Below, piece by piece: positions 10,115 through 17,957 of a stretch of DNA of 64,000 nt; the stretch's first letter is position 1; each line of letters begins with the position of its first letter. The stretch comes from Acinetobacter dispersus (GTDB lineage: Bacteria; Pseudomonadota; Gammaproteobacteria; Pseudomonadales; Moraxellaceae). Made by a program: the position numbers and the translations under genes. The notes below the pieces were generated by a model. The model was not told the origin of the DNA. It searched no databases and saw nothing but the letters and a program-made list of their open reading frames with translations. The stretch covers positions 3,534,001 to 3,598,000 of the forward strand of contig NZ_CP041970.1 in assembly GCF_009884975.1 (NCBI RefSeq), written 5' to 3'.

Positions 10115-10147
10115 AAAAAAGGCCGGTGTAATAACCGGCCTTTTTTA
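10115..10147 (+). terminator. Intrinsic terminator after rplQ
   Basis: The GGCCGGT/ACCGGCC stem, flanked by six A on the left and six T on the right, forms a classic Rho-independent terminator closing the ribosomal block. A smaller palindrome, TTCTACGTGTAGAA, lies just before it at 10087-10100. Confidence 0.93.
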
Positions 10148-10234
10148 TTTATCTTTTTTAATTAGTCTGGGTTTGGCCAACTGGTTGATATGCTAAATTA
10201 AGTCGTGATCCTATAAAAATTCAAATAGACAAGT

Positions 10235-10732
10235 ATGTTAAATATTGAGATTAAAATTCTAAGTGTGAATGAGCTGAATGACTTTAGAACGATCAGGCTT
10301 TCAGCTTTAGCAAAAGCCCCTGAAATGTTTGGTTCTACTTATAGTATAGAAGTGGTGAAGCCCTTAAGTTTCTTTGAAAATTGCTTATCTAGTTCAACAG
10401 TTTTTGGCGTTTACTACAACGATAAAATTATTGGTTTAGCGACTTTAACCCGAGAGGTCGCAACAAAGCTTGCTCATAAGGCTTATTTATCAAGTGTATT
10501 TATTGAACCTGAATTTCAAAGACAGGGAGTGGCAGATAGATTACTCACGACTGTTATTGAACATAGTAAAGAATATCTAGAACAAATTTTACTTATTGTC
10601 GCTGATGATAATCAGCCAGCAATTAAGCTTTATCAAAAGTTTGGTTTTCAAACTTATGGGGTGGAATCAAAAGCCTTGAAAAATAACGCAGAATATATAG
10701 ATGAGCTTTTGATGAAGCTTTTTTTATTCTAG
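10235..10732 (+). CDS. GNAT family N-acetyltransferase
   Basis: A 165-aa protein with the GNAT fold, which transfers acetyl from acetyl-CoA to an amine; the substrate cannot be told from sequence. The acetyl-CoA-binding loop is seen as VFIEPEFQRQGVADRLL (about residues 90-106), and the later beta-bulge region as LYQKFGFQTYGVESKAL (about 133-149). It is a lone gene between the rplQ terminator and the monooxygenase and is AT-richer than its neighbours, which fits accessory content. Start: ATG at 10235; no strong ribosome-binding site. Confidence 0.85.
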   Translation: MLNIEIKILSVNELNDFRTIRLSALAKAPEMFGSTYSIEVVKPLSFFENCLSSSTVFGVYYNDKIIGLATLTREVATKLAHKAYLSSVFIEPEFQRQGVADRLLTTVIEHSKEYLEQILLIVADDNQPAIKLYQKFGFQTYGVESKALKNNAEYIDELLMKLFLF

Positions 10733-10749
10733 GATATAAATGGCATTTT

Positions 10750-11037
10750 CTATTTGAAATTAAAGCTACGATCTAAAATTGCTAATACATCTATTTCTAC
10801 ATCATCTCTTATCCTGAGCTTTTTCCTTAAAAATTGTCTCCCTGTAGATATTGAATAAAGCATGTTTATAAGTATTCCGTGAGTACAGATAATTTTTTCA
10901 TCTACGAAAGCAAACCCTGTACTGAACGAAATCCAAGCAGAAATCTCAGGATTTTTTAGCACTCTTTTTTCTAAAATTGTCCCGAAGTGATATGAAAAAA
11001 CCGATGAATGACCAAACTTGACATTGCGTATTGTCAA
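10750..11037 (-). CDS. Possible small hypothetical protein (weak)
   Basis: The 10733-11082 gap holds this 95-codon frame, which opens with TTG and has no clear ribosome-binding site. I recognise no domain. It contains mixed hydrophobic segments and a basic patch (RQFLRKKLRIRDD). Its start overlaps the inverted repeat TTGACA(8 nt)TGTCAA at 11018-11037. It may be a real short gene, a decayed remnant or chance. Confidence 0.25.
   Translation of the reverse strand: MTIRNVKFGHSSVFSYHFGTILEKRVLKNPEISAWISFSTGFAFVDEKIICTHGILINMLYSISTGRQFLRKKLRIRDDVEIDVLAILDRSFNFK
11018..11037. promoter_or_regulatory. Inverted repeat upstream of the monooxygenase
   Basis: TTGACA (11018-11023) and TGTCAA (11032-11037) form a perfect 6-bp inverted repeat with an 8-nt spacer, 46-65 bp before the monooxygenase ATG. 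This is a plausible operator or a -35-containing site; the binding protein is unknown. Confidence 0.35.
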
Positions 11038-11082
11038 ATTTGTGCTTTAATAAAGTCATGGTTTATACAGGGTATAAAAAAA

Positions 11083-12573
11083 ATGGAAAAGCAAGTTGAT
11101 GTATTAATTATTGGTGCAGGTATCTCTGGGATTGGGTTAGCTGTGCATCTCTCGAAGAACTGTCCACAACGTAAATTCGAAATCTTAGAACGTCGTGATA
11201 GCTTTGGCGGGACTTGGGATTTATTCCGTTACCCTGGTATTCGTTCTGACTCGGATATGTCAACGTTTGGTTTTAATTTTAAACCATGGGCAAAAGATAA
11301 AGTATTGGCAAGTGGTGCTGAGATCAAAGGTTATTTAAGCGATGTCATCAGTGAAAATCAGTTAAAAGATAAAATTCATTTTGGTCATCGTGTCCTTTCT
11401 GCAAACTACGATTCTGCAAAGAAAAAATGGGCAGTTGAAATTGAAGACAGTAACAAGAAAAAGCAAACTTGGTCTGCAAATTTTGTGATGGGTTGTACAG
11501 GCTACTACAACTATGATCAAGGTTATGCGCCGAAATTCCCAAAACAAGAAGATTTCCAAGGCCAATTGATCCACCCACAGCACTGGCCTGAAAACTTAGA
11601 TTACACTGGCAAGAAAGTCGTTATTATTGGTAGTGGTGCAACCGCAATTACCCTTGTTCCTTCAATGGTGAAAGGCGGTGCAGGGCATGTGACTATGTTA
11701 CAGCGTTCTCCTTCTTATATTGCGACGATTCCTTCAATTGACTTTATTTATGAAAAAACCCGTAAATTTATGTCTGAGGAAACTGCTTATAAATTTACCC
11801 GTGCACGTAATATTGGTATGCAACGTGGTATTTATGCATTAGCGCAAAAATATCCGAAAACAGTACGTCGCTTATTGTTGAAAGGTATTGAATTACAGTT
11901 GAAGGGTAAAGTGGATATGAAACACTTTACACCAAGCTATAATCCTTGGGATCAACGTTTATGTGTTGTGCCAGATGGTGATTTGTTCAAGGCGCTACGT
12001 GAAGGCCAAGCCAATGTTGAGACGGATCAAATTGAGAAGTTCACGGCAAATGGTATTCAATTGAAGTCTGGTAAACACCTTGAAGCTGATATTGTGATTT
12101 CGGCGACAGGTTTGGAAATCCAAATCTTAGGTGGCGTAAAAGGTACAATCGATGGCAAACCAATGGATACCTCTCAACACATGCTCTATCAAGGTGTGAT
12201 GGTAAGTGATGTACCAAATATGGCAATGATCATTGGCTATATCAATGCATCTTGGACATTGAAAGTTGATATTGCAGCGGATTATATCTGTCGTTTGCTG
12301 AATCATATGGATAAAAATGGCTATGATGAAGTCATTGCCCATGCGGATCCAGCATTGCGTGAACAAGATACCATTATGGGTAAAATGTCTTCTGGTTATA
12401 TTGCACGTGCAGCAGATGTGATGCCAAAACAAGGTAAAAAAGCACCGTGGAAAATTACCAATAACTACCTTGCGGATCGTAAAGAATTAAAAGATGCATC
12501 ATTCAACGACGTGGTCTTGCAATTCCATAAGCGTGGTGAGCAAGTCGATCGTAAGCCAAAGCTAGTGTCATAA
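11083..12573 (+). CDS. almA: Flavin-binding monooxygenase, AlmA type (long-chain alkane oxidation)
   Basis: A 496-aa FAD/NADPH-dependent Baeyer-Villiger-type monooxygenase. The N-terminal FAD site is GAGISGIGLAVHL (residues about 11-23); FGGTWDLFRYPGIRSDSDM follows at about 41-59; the family fingerprint FQGQLIHPQHWP is near residue 161; the second dinucleotide site is IGSGATAITLVPS at about 183-195. I chose the ATG at 11083 because the in-frame upstream extension carries no family sequence. From memory it closely resembles Acinetobacter AlmA, linked to growth on alkanes of about C32 and longer. That substrate is family knowledge, not shown here. Confidence 0.85.
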   Translation: MEKQVDVLIIGAGISGIGLAVHLSKNCPQRKFEILERRDSFGGTWDLFRYPGIRSDSDMSTFGFNFKPWAKDKVLASGAEIKGYLSDVISENQLKDKIHFGHRVLSANYDSAKKKWAVEIEDSNKKKQTWSANFVMGCTGYYNYDQGYAPKFPKQEDFQGQLIHPQHWPENLDYTGKKVVIIGSGATAITLVPSMVKGGAGHVTMLQRSPSYIATIPSIDFIYEKTRKFMSEETAYKFTRARNIGMQRGIYALAQKYPKTVRRLLLKGIELQLKGKVDMKHFTPSYNPWDQRLCVVPDGDLFKALREGQANVETDQIEKFTANGIQLKSGKHLEADIVISATGLEIQILGGVKGTIDGKPMDTSQHMLYQGVMVSDVPNMAMIIGYINASWTLKVDIAADYICRLLNHMDKNGYDEVIAHADPALREQDTIMGKMSSGYIARAADVMPKQGKKAPWKITNNYLADRKELKDASFNDVVLQFHKRGEQVDRKPKLVS

Positions 12574-12591
12574 TTATTTATTGAATTTATT

Positions 12592-12623
12592 AAAAAACCC
12601 TATGCATAAGCATGGGGTTTTTT
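12592..12623 (+). terminator. Intrinsic terminator after almA
   Basis: AAAAAACCC pairs with GGGTTTTTT, extended inward by ATGC/GCAT around an ATAA loop; the 3' arm ends in a T-run. Confidence 0.88.
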
Positions 12624-12700
12624 ATTTGAAATCAGGCTTTAAATTCGATCAATATCGCGTATATTGAGCACATTAGAAAATTTTGATTAGGGATAATACG

Positions 12701-13201
12701 ATGAAAAAAATCATCATCTTAGGGGCATTATTATTTAGTACATCAGTCTTTGCCGATGACGTAAAACAAAAAGAAGTCATTGCACAAAAGCTGGTATCTG
12801 TTGATGGAACTGAGCAAGGACTGCAAAACACCGATAAAATGATTTTAGAGCAAATTCGTATGCGTTTGCCAAAAGACTTACCCGAAAGTTTTTATACCGA
12901 TTTGAGCAAAAACCTGAATAGTGAACAGCGTAAGCAATTTATCGTGCAACGTTATGTGGAAAGTTTTAGCCAGAAAGAGTTACAAGCTGCATTGACCTTC
13001 TATGAATCTGTAGAAGGGAAGGCTTGGGCAAAGAAAGCCAGTGATGTTGGCAGTGAAGTCGCGCATTTCACCACACAAAATGCGCGTACTGCGCTCAATA
13101 CCACCATGCAACAATATATTGAGAATCCTAAAGTTAAGCAATTGATGGCAAGAATGAATCCACAGCCTGTTCAAGCTGCTGAAAAACCTGAATCGAAATA
13201 A
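12701..13201 (+). CDS. DUF2059 domain secreted protein
   Basis: A 166-aa protein with a Sec signal peptide (MKKIIILGALLFSTSVFADD, cleavage likely after FA-D near residue 18), so probably periplasmic. The C-terminal half has the DUF2059 pattern: YVESFSQKELQAALTFYES followed by GKAWAKKASDVGSEV. The function of the family is unknown. The start at 12701 was chosen because it opens a proper signal peptide after AGGGATAATACG. Single-gene unit between two terminators. Confidence 0.85.
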   Translation: MKKIIILGALLFSTSVFADDVKQKEVIAQKLVSVDGTEQGLQNTDKMILEQIRMRLPKDLPESFYTDLSKNLNSEQRKQFIVQRYVESFSQKELQAALTFYESVEGKAWAKKASDVGSEVAHFTTQNARTALNTTMQQYIENPKVKQLMARMNPQPVQAAEKPESK

Positions 13202-13203
13202 AT

Positions 13204-13240
13204 AACAAAGGGATCGCGCATTGGGCACGATCCCTTTGTT
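13204..13240. terminator. Shared hairpin between convergent genes
   Basis: AACAAAGGGATCG pairs perfectly with CGATCCCTTTGTT over 13 bp around an 11-nt loop. It lies between the DUF2059 gene and the convergent acyl-CoA dehydrogenase. It lacks a long T-run on either strand, so it may work as a bidirectional terminator or an mRNA-stabilising hairpin. Confidence 0.7.
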
Positions 13241-13250
13241 CTAGCGATAT

Positions 13251-14423
13251 TTAGAGGGTACGGGAAATGAGTTCTTTCATAATTTCATTGGTACCTGCAT
13301 AAATACGATTGGCACGGTTGTCGATATAGGCACGGGCAATTGGATATTCCAGCATATAACCATAACCACCATGTAGTTGTAAGCAGTCATCTACAACTTT
13401 TGAGAACATATCTGAAATTTTGTATTTGGCAGCTGCTGCCGCATCCACACCTAAGTTTTCTTCAAGCTGTAGTTCCATACAGCGATCGAGATAGGTGCGA
13501 CAGAAATCAATTTCAGTACGCAATTCAGCCAGTTTAAAACGAGTATTTTGGAAGGTACTAATTGCTTTGCCGAATGCTTTACGATCTTTGGTGTATTGCA
13601 CGGTATGTGCAAAGGCTGCTTCAGCACCTGCTTGACAGATAATTGCAACCAGCATACGTTCCCAAGCGAGTTCTTTCATCAACATGATAAAGCCCATGCC
13701 TTCCATACCTAATAGGTTTTCTTTCGGCACACGGACATTATCAAAGAACAATTCACAGGTATCTTGGCCTTTCATACCAATTTTGTTCAGTGGTTTACCT
13801 TTGCTGAAACCGGAACGATCCGCTTCTACAATCAGCAAAGATAAGTTTGCTGAGCCTTTTTCATTGTTGCCTGTTTTACACACCACAATCGCCATGTCGC
13901 AAAGATAACCATTGGTAATAAAGATTTTAGAACCATTGATGACATATTCATCGCCATCTAATACGGCTGTCGTGCGAACTGCTTGTAGGTCAGAACCTGT
14001 ACCAGGTTCAGTCATCGCAATCGCTGTGACGGCTTCGCCTGTTGCCATTTTTGGTAACCAGTGTTGCTTTTGCGCTTCATTGCCGAAGTTATTGATATAG
14101 TTGGCAACGATATCTGAATGCAAAGAAAAACCCGTACTTGAATCCATGGCATAGGCTTGTTCTTCGATCAGAATCATACTGTAAAGACGATCGACACCTG
14201 AACCACCGTATTGTTCAGGCATTGTTGTACAGAGTAGACCAAGTGCCCCCGCTTTATTCCATAAATCACGATCTACATGTTGTTGTGTCTCATATTTTTC
14301 AATATTTGGAACAACTTCTTTCTCATAGAATTTACGCACGGTCTCGCGGAATGCTTCGTGGTCTGAAGTAAACAGTTTGCGTGGCAGCATGTTTGGAACT
14401 GGACGAATAGCACCTGATTGCAT
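13251..14423 (-). CDS. Acyl-CoA dehydrogenase, long-chain/isovaleryl-like
   Basis: A 390-aa FAD flavoenzyme that introduces the alpha-beta double bond in acyl-CoA. Signatures seen are AMTEPGTGSDLQAV (about residues 136-149), QLHGGYGYMLEYPIARAYID and the C-terminal IYAGTNEIMKELI. In medium-chain enzymes the catalytic Glu is in IYEGT. Here that position is Ala, and a Glu lies instead in KELAWERML (about residue 255), as in the long-chain and isovaleryl enzymes. This supports that subclass, though the true substrate is not determinable. Monocistronic and divergent from sdhE. Confidence 0.92.
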   Translation of the reverse strand: MQSGAIRPVPNMLPRKLFTSDHEAFRETVRKFYEKEVVPNIEKYETQQHVDRDLWNKAGALGLLCTTMPEQYGGSGVDRLYSMILIEEQAYAMDSSTGFSLHSDIVANYINNFGNEAQKQHWLPKMATGEAVTAIAMTEPGTGSDLQAVRTTAVLDGDEYVINGSKIFITNGYLCDMAIVVCKTGNNEKGSANLSLLIVEADRSGFSKGKPLNKIGMKGQDTCELFFDNVRVPKENLLGMEGMGFIMLMKELAWERMLVAIICQAGAEAAFAHTVQYTKDRKAFGKAISTFQNTRFKLAELRTEIDFCRTYLDRCMELQLEENLGVDAAAAAKYKISDMFSKVVDDCLQLHGGYGYMLEYPIARAYIDNRANRIYAGTNEIMKELISRTL

Positions 14424-14610
14424 TTGTTATTTTTCCCTAGTGTGTTGGATTTAAATCATCTTCATCACCATACAAGAAATTGAAAATAGTGAACAATGTG
14501 ATCAATGCTCAATTTGCTTGATGTATTTGGTCACTTGAGAAAAATCTCTCAGAACTTCATTGGGGAGATCGGGTACACTATGGGAAAATTGTTGCATTGC
14601 GGAGCCAATA

Positions 14611-14868
14611 ATGTCTGATGAAATGACACTGGAAGAGCGTAAGGTTGTGTATCGTGCCCGTCGCGGTTTAAAAGAAATCGATGTGTATTTTGATCCTTAT
14701 GTTAAAAACCACTACCTGACAGCCGATATTGCTGAAAAGGCATTATTTGCCGAGTTGGTTGATCAAGAAGATCCAGATTTATTGGATTGGTTTATGGAGG
14801 TAGGGGAACCACCTCGTGCAGAATTAAAAGATTTTATTTTAAAATTAAAACACTATGTCCATGGCTAA
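14611..14868 (+). CDS. sdhE: FAD assembly factor SdhE
   Basis: An 85-aa protein of the SdhE/Sdh5 family, which promotes covalent flavinylation of succinate dehydrogenase. The RRGLKEIDVYFDPYV segment (about residues 12-26) carries the RGxxE motif needed for this activity. The ATG at 14611 gives the family length. It overlaps the next gene by 14 nt, as in the E. coli sdhE-ygfX pair. Confidence 0.9.
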   Translation: MSDEMTLEERKVVYRARRGLKEIDVYFDPYVKNHYLTADIAEKALFAELVDQEDPDLLDWFMEVGEPPRAELKDFILKLKHYVHG

Positions 14869-15250
14869 TGGTGTTTTCGAGCTGCAACGCAGTCGTTTTG
14901 CGATCGCATTGCAGCTCTTGATTTTCATTGCCATCCTCGGATTAACTTATTCCTTACTTGCCTTATGGATTTGGCTAGTGTGTTGCTGCATGATGGGCGT
15001 TGCTTGGTTCTTTTTTTTGAAACAGCCACAAATTAAACGTTTTGAATACTTGGATCATCAAGAATGCTCGTTCGAATTTTATGACCCCAAATTAAAGATC
15101 CAGCGTAGACAGATCATCAAAATATTAGATCAGCAACTTTATATCGCGCTCTATTTTTCTCATAAAAAGCATAAAAATTGCATTATTTGGTGGGATCAAT
15201 TATCACATTCGCAATGGAAAAAGCTAAAATTACGCGCAAAACTGGGATGA
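14855..15250 (+). CDS. YgfX-like inner-membrane protein (CptA-type partner of SdhE)
   Basis: A 131-aa protein with two adjacent transmembrane helices (about residues 17-33 and 37-55: LQLLIFIAILGLTYSLL, then LWIWLVCCCMMGVAWFF) and a soluble, basic C-terminal part. Sequence identity alone would not name it; size, topology and overlap with sdhE match YgfX/CptA of enterics. Whether it acts as a toxin or as a membrane partner of SdhE is unsettled. ATGs at 14855 and 14861 are both possible starts. Confidence 0.72.
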   Translation: MSMANGVFELQRSRFAIALQLLIFIAILGLTYSLLALWIWLVCCCMMGVAWFFFLKQPQIKRFEYLDHQECSFEFYDPKLKIQRRQIIKILDQQLYIALYFSHKKHKNCIIWWDQLSHSQWKKLKLRAKLG

Positions 15251-15457
15251 TTGTTTGACAATTCTACAACTGTATAAAATTAATAAAAATATAAATTTCA
15301 ATAATTTAATTAAAATTAAGGTTTGTCTTATTTAAATTGTTAGATTAAATACTCTAAAAAATAGTGAAAATTATGATTGTCAGACAATCTGGCGATCAAG
15401 TCCGATTTATTTTCGTTAAAGTACAAACACCAACGTAAAGTATGGTGGAGGTCCAAA
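15251..15457. other. AT-rich gap before the mini membrane protein pair
   Basis: About 200 nt of very AT-rich DNA. It holds a perfect palindrome at 15375-15389 (listed separately). TTGACA occurs at 15255-15260, but I found no well-spaced -10 partner. No other gene is seen. Confidence 0.5.
15375..15389. promoter_or_regulatory. Perfect 15-bp palindrome, GntR/FadR-type operator pattern
   Basis: GATTGTCAGACAATC is a perfect odd palindrome. Its core TTGTCAGACAA fits the TNGTNNNACNA pattern of FadR-subfamily GntR regulators. It lies about 70 bp before the first mini-protein ATG. No GntR gene is present in this window, so the regulator is unknown. Confidence 0.45.
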
Positions 15458-15658
15458 ATGGAAATTCCAACATGGTCGTTTCTGGTGGTCGCAATCATTT
15501 TTGCGATTGTAGTAGGAAGAGCAGGAACTTTACTCAGGGAATTTCTTGAATCACGTCAAGTTGTCGTGACCAAGAGAAAGAGATTGAAAGTGTCATCAAT
15601 ATATCACTCTCCCGTGAATATCGATGGTGAACGCCAATCTAGTATCTATCAAAAGTAG
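15458..15658 (+). CDS. Small single-span membrane protein A (66 aa)
   Basis: It opens MEIPTWSFLVVAIIFAIVVG, one N-terminal transmembrane helix (about residues 6-21), followed by RAGTLLREFLESRQ and a basic tail (KRKRLKVSS). I chose the ATG at 15458 over an upstream in-frame start because of the strong ribosome-binding site GGAGGT 5 nt before it and because the downstream 33-aa protein begins in the same way. I recognise no named family. Tandem paralogue of the gene at 15682, with 23 nt between them. Confidence 0.72.
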   Translation: MEIPTWSFLVVAIIFAIVVGRAGTLLREFLESRQVVVTKRKRLKVSSIYHSPVNIDGERQSSIYQK

Positions 15659-15681
15659 ATACGTAAGTGTAGGAGGTCTCT

Positions 15682-15783
15682 ATGGAGATTTCAATGTGGA
15701 TGTTTCTGGTAATTGCGATCGTTATGGCGATTGTAGTAGGAAGAGCTGGAACATTACTCAAGGATTATTTTCAACAAAACTAA
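15682..15783 (+). CDS. Small single-span membrane protein B (33 aa)
   Basis: A 33-codon frame preceded by AGGAGGT at ideal spacing: MEISMWMFLVIAIVMAIVVG, then RAGTLLKDYFQQN. It is nearly the same as the first 33 residues of the protein encoded upstream, sharing the ME-I-x-x-W start, the hydrophobic helix and the VVGRAGTLL motif. Conservation of the pair with separate strong ribosome-binding sites supports real translation. Function unknown. Confidence 0.72.
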   Translation: MEISMWMFLVIAIVMAIVVGRAGTLLKDYFQQN

Positions 15784-15816
15784 AATATAAAGAGTTTCAC
15801 GATTTTACCAGTTAAT

Positions 15817-15856
15817 AAGTAGCATGTGCTGAACCGTCGCAATGCTACTTTTTTTT
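15817..15856 (+). terminator. Intrinsic terminator after the mini-protein pair
   Basis: AAGTAGCAT (15817-15825) pairs with ATGCTACTT (15842-15850), followed by an uninterrupted T-run to 15856. Confidence 0.88.
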
Positions 15857-16016
15857 GCCTGAAATTTCTGTATTGCTGCGTATCTGTCAATTCTTTCATT
15901 TGTGAATTATGTCAAAATGTCCTCGTTAAATTAGAGCAATTACTCTTTAATTCAAGTATTGCATCTGATAATGTACAGCTAAAAGGAAAAAACAAATTAT
16001 TAGAGGGACAGGAAGT

Positions 16017-17120
16017 ATGTCTAAACTCCATAAAATTGGGCAGGGTGTGGCGGTTGCTGTATTAACAACATCAATGCTATCAGGATGTTCTTATGTGATT
16101 AAAACCGGTGCGAATGTAGCACTTGGTTTTGGTGAAAAACATATTGTTCCACCGATTTTATCGATGGATGATGCCGAAATGGTGTGTAACTCAGGGAATG
16201 CTTTAACCCCTGCGGTCATGTCAACCAAAGATATGGGGGCTGATCCAACTCGTATGGCTGTATTGCTTTATACAGCAGCAGGTGTGTGTGCTGAGAATCA
16301 AGCCTTAGAAGCAGAATTACGTTATTTGCGTGCCTCTAAAGCTGGGCAAGTGTCTGAAGCGCAAGATGCACGTATTGAGCAGAAACGTTGGGCTGCGATT
16401 GCGGCTGAGCGTCAATATGCAGGCTATCAACTTTTTGCCAATCGCTGGGAAACCAAATACAAATATAAATTAGGCGATTCATGCCCAACCATGCGCAATG
16501 ATCTAGATCAAACTGTTTATTTACTCGGTATGGTGAGTGGTTTGCAAGCCATGACCAATGATATTAACTCAGGTGGTGCGATCAATGTTCCTAAGGATAT
16601 TGCGGGGATCGTTGAGCGAGGCATGACCTGTTTGGATAATGAAAAATTCTGGGGTGCGCCAATGGCAACCCGTGCTGTGATCTGGACCTTACTACCAGGT
16701 GCCGGTGACGGTAAACCTGAACCCTATGCCACCATGAAGCAATCTATGGCAATTGGTGAGAAGAAGGGCGTTCGTTTAGCGCATGCACTTTATGCAGTTG
16801 CTGCACAAGCCAGTGGTGATGATGCCAAACTGCGTGATGCTTTCCGTTCATATGCTGCGGCAACTGGTGAAGATAAACCTGCGAACCCACAATTTAGATT
16901 GATTGATAAAATGGCAGGTTTGATGGTCCGTGGTATTGCAGATCGTTATTGGACTGAAAACACGGGTGTGAGAGCGAGTGATGAAGGTCTTACTTCATTC
17001 TGGGATGATAAACAAGAAAGCTCGGCTGAACTAGATTCACTCTTCGATGGTGGTGGCGATGCTGGATCTGCACCAGCTCAAGATGCAACAGCTCCAGCAT
17101 CAGAGACATCAGCACAGTAA
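16017..17120 (+). CDS. Lipoprotein, TRAP transporter TatT-component-like
   Basis: A 367-aa lipoprotein: the signal peptide ends in the lipobox LSGC (Cys24). The mature part is alpha-helical and alanine-rich, consistent with the TPR-like TatT (T-component) lipoproteins that partner some TRAP transporters. The C-terminus is a low-complexity Ala/Ser/Thr/Pro-rich tail. A fused TRAP permease lies 840 nt downstream, past a rhombosortase gene, which supports the call. The name is from family resemblance plus context and is not certain. Ribosome-binding site AGGAAGT. Confidence 0.6.
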   Translation: MSKLHKIGQGVAVAVLTTSMLSGCSYVIKTGANVALGFGEKHIVPPILSMDDAEMVCNSGNALTPAVMSTKDMGADPTRMAVLLYTAAGVCAENQALEAELRYLRASKAGQVSEAQDARIEQKRWAAIAAERQYAGYQLFANRWETKYKYKLGDSCPTMRNDLDQTVYLLGMVSGLQAMTNDINSGGAINVPKDIAGIVERGMTCLDNEKFWGAPMATRAVIWTLLPGAGDGKPEPYATMKQSMAIGEKKGVRLAHALYAVAAQASGDDAKLRDAFRSYAAATGEDKPANPQFRLIDKMAGLMVRGIADRYWTENTGVRASDEGLTSFWDDKQESSAELDSLFDGGGDAGSAPAQDATAPASETSAQ

Positions 17121-17132
17121 CCTGAATTAAAC

Positions 17133-17180
17133 GACCTTTTACATTTGAAACATCTACACTTGTAAAAGGTCTGTTTTTTT
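17133..17180 (+). terminator. Intrinsic terminator after the lipoprotein gene
   Basis: GACCTTTTACA (17133-17143) pairs with TGTAAAAGGTC (17161-17171), followed by TGTTTTTTT. The terminator makes the downstream rhombosortase a separate or attenuated unit. Confidence 0.9.
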
Positions 17181-17196
17181 AAGAGGTAGTAGATAA

Positions 17197-17778
17197 ATGA
17201 AAGATCAAATATGGATAAGGAAAGTCATTTTGATCGCGATATGTATTTCCATATCGGCTTGTCTACAAGTGTTTGCTGATCATTTTATTTATTGGAGACC
17301 TAGTCTACTGACTGAGTTTTGGCGCTTATGGACTGCGCATTGGGTACATGTGGGTTGGATTCATTTCTTGTTAAATATGTTGGCATTTGCATGTTTACCA
17401 TTTATTTTTCCGCATGTCCGAAATTGGCATCTCTGGGCTTTGTTGTTGGTACTTCCTCCATTCATTAGTTTAATCTTTTATTTTTATTTACCTTATATTG
17501 ATGCTTATGCAGGCCTTTCAGGCGTTTTGCATGGTTTATATACCGCCGTTGGATTGGTGTATTTGCAATATAAGAATGAACGTAAATTTGCAATCTTGGT
17601 GTTGGCACTTATTGTTGCAAAACTGATTTGGGAAAACTCTTTTGGTCAAACAGGAACGGCCCAATTAATTGGCAGTCCAGTCCTCACCGAAGCACATTTG
17701 ATTGGTGCAATTGGTGGTGTGTTATGTGGTTTAAGCTATTTACTTATAAGAAGGAAAAATAGAGAACATATAAATTGA
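17197..17778 (+). CDS. rrtA: Rhombosortase (rhomboid-family intramembrane serine protease)
   Basis: A 193-aa polytopic membrane protein with the compact rhomboid core. Catalytic Ser is in AGLSGVLHG (Ser108), the catalytic His in TEAHLIGAIGG (His167), and the HWVHVGWIHFLLNM segment (about residues 49-61) gives the conserved His/Asn. The small size fits rhombosortases, which cleave C-terminal GlyGly-CTERM tails. I saw no GlyGly-CTERM substrate in this window. A GlpG-like rhomboid is the alternative, but the sequence is shorter than GlpG. Confidence 0.8.
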   Translation: MKDQIWIRKVILIAICISISACLQVFADHFIYWRPSLLTEFWRLWTAHWVHVGWIHFLLNMLAFACLPFIFPHVRNWHLWALLLVLPPFISLIFYFYLPYIDAYAGLSGVLHGLYTAVGLVYLQYKNERKFAILVLALIVAKLIWENSFGQTGTAQLIGSPVLTEAHLIGAIGGVLCGLSYLLIRRKNREHIN

Positions 17779-17913
17779 TAAAAATAACCAACAAAAAAGT
17801 GATTGCAGTCATTCTTTTTTGAAAAAGTTTGCTGCAAATTTAATCGGTTTAAAAGGGATTGGTTAAGAAGAGGGTAAATTCATTTATCTATCAACCATGG
17901 ACATCGCATGATT

Positions 17914-17935
17914 CAACATCTTTGGATGGATGTTG
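17914..17935. promoter_or_regulatory. Inverted repeat in the TRAP permease leader
   Basis: CAACATC (17914-17920) and GATGTTG (17929-17935) form a perfect 7-bp inverted repeat with an 8-nt loop, ending 22 nt before the ATG. It could be an operator or an mRNA hairpin near the ribosome-binding region. Confidence 0.35.
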
Positions 17936-17957
17936 ATAACAATAAACTGGAATAGAC

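Noticed and set aside
15255-15283. TTGACA at 15255 as promoter of the mini-protein pair
   Set aside because: No -10 box at 16-18 nt; TATAAA is only 12 nt away.
15826-16065. 79-codon plus-strand frame before the TatT-like lipoprotein gene
   Set aside because: It overlaps the terminator and the start of the lipoprotein gene in another frame and has no ribosome-binding site or recognisable sequence.
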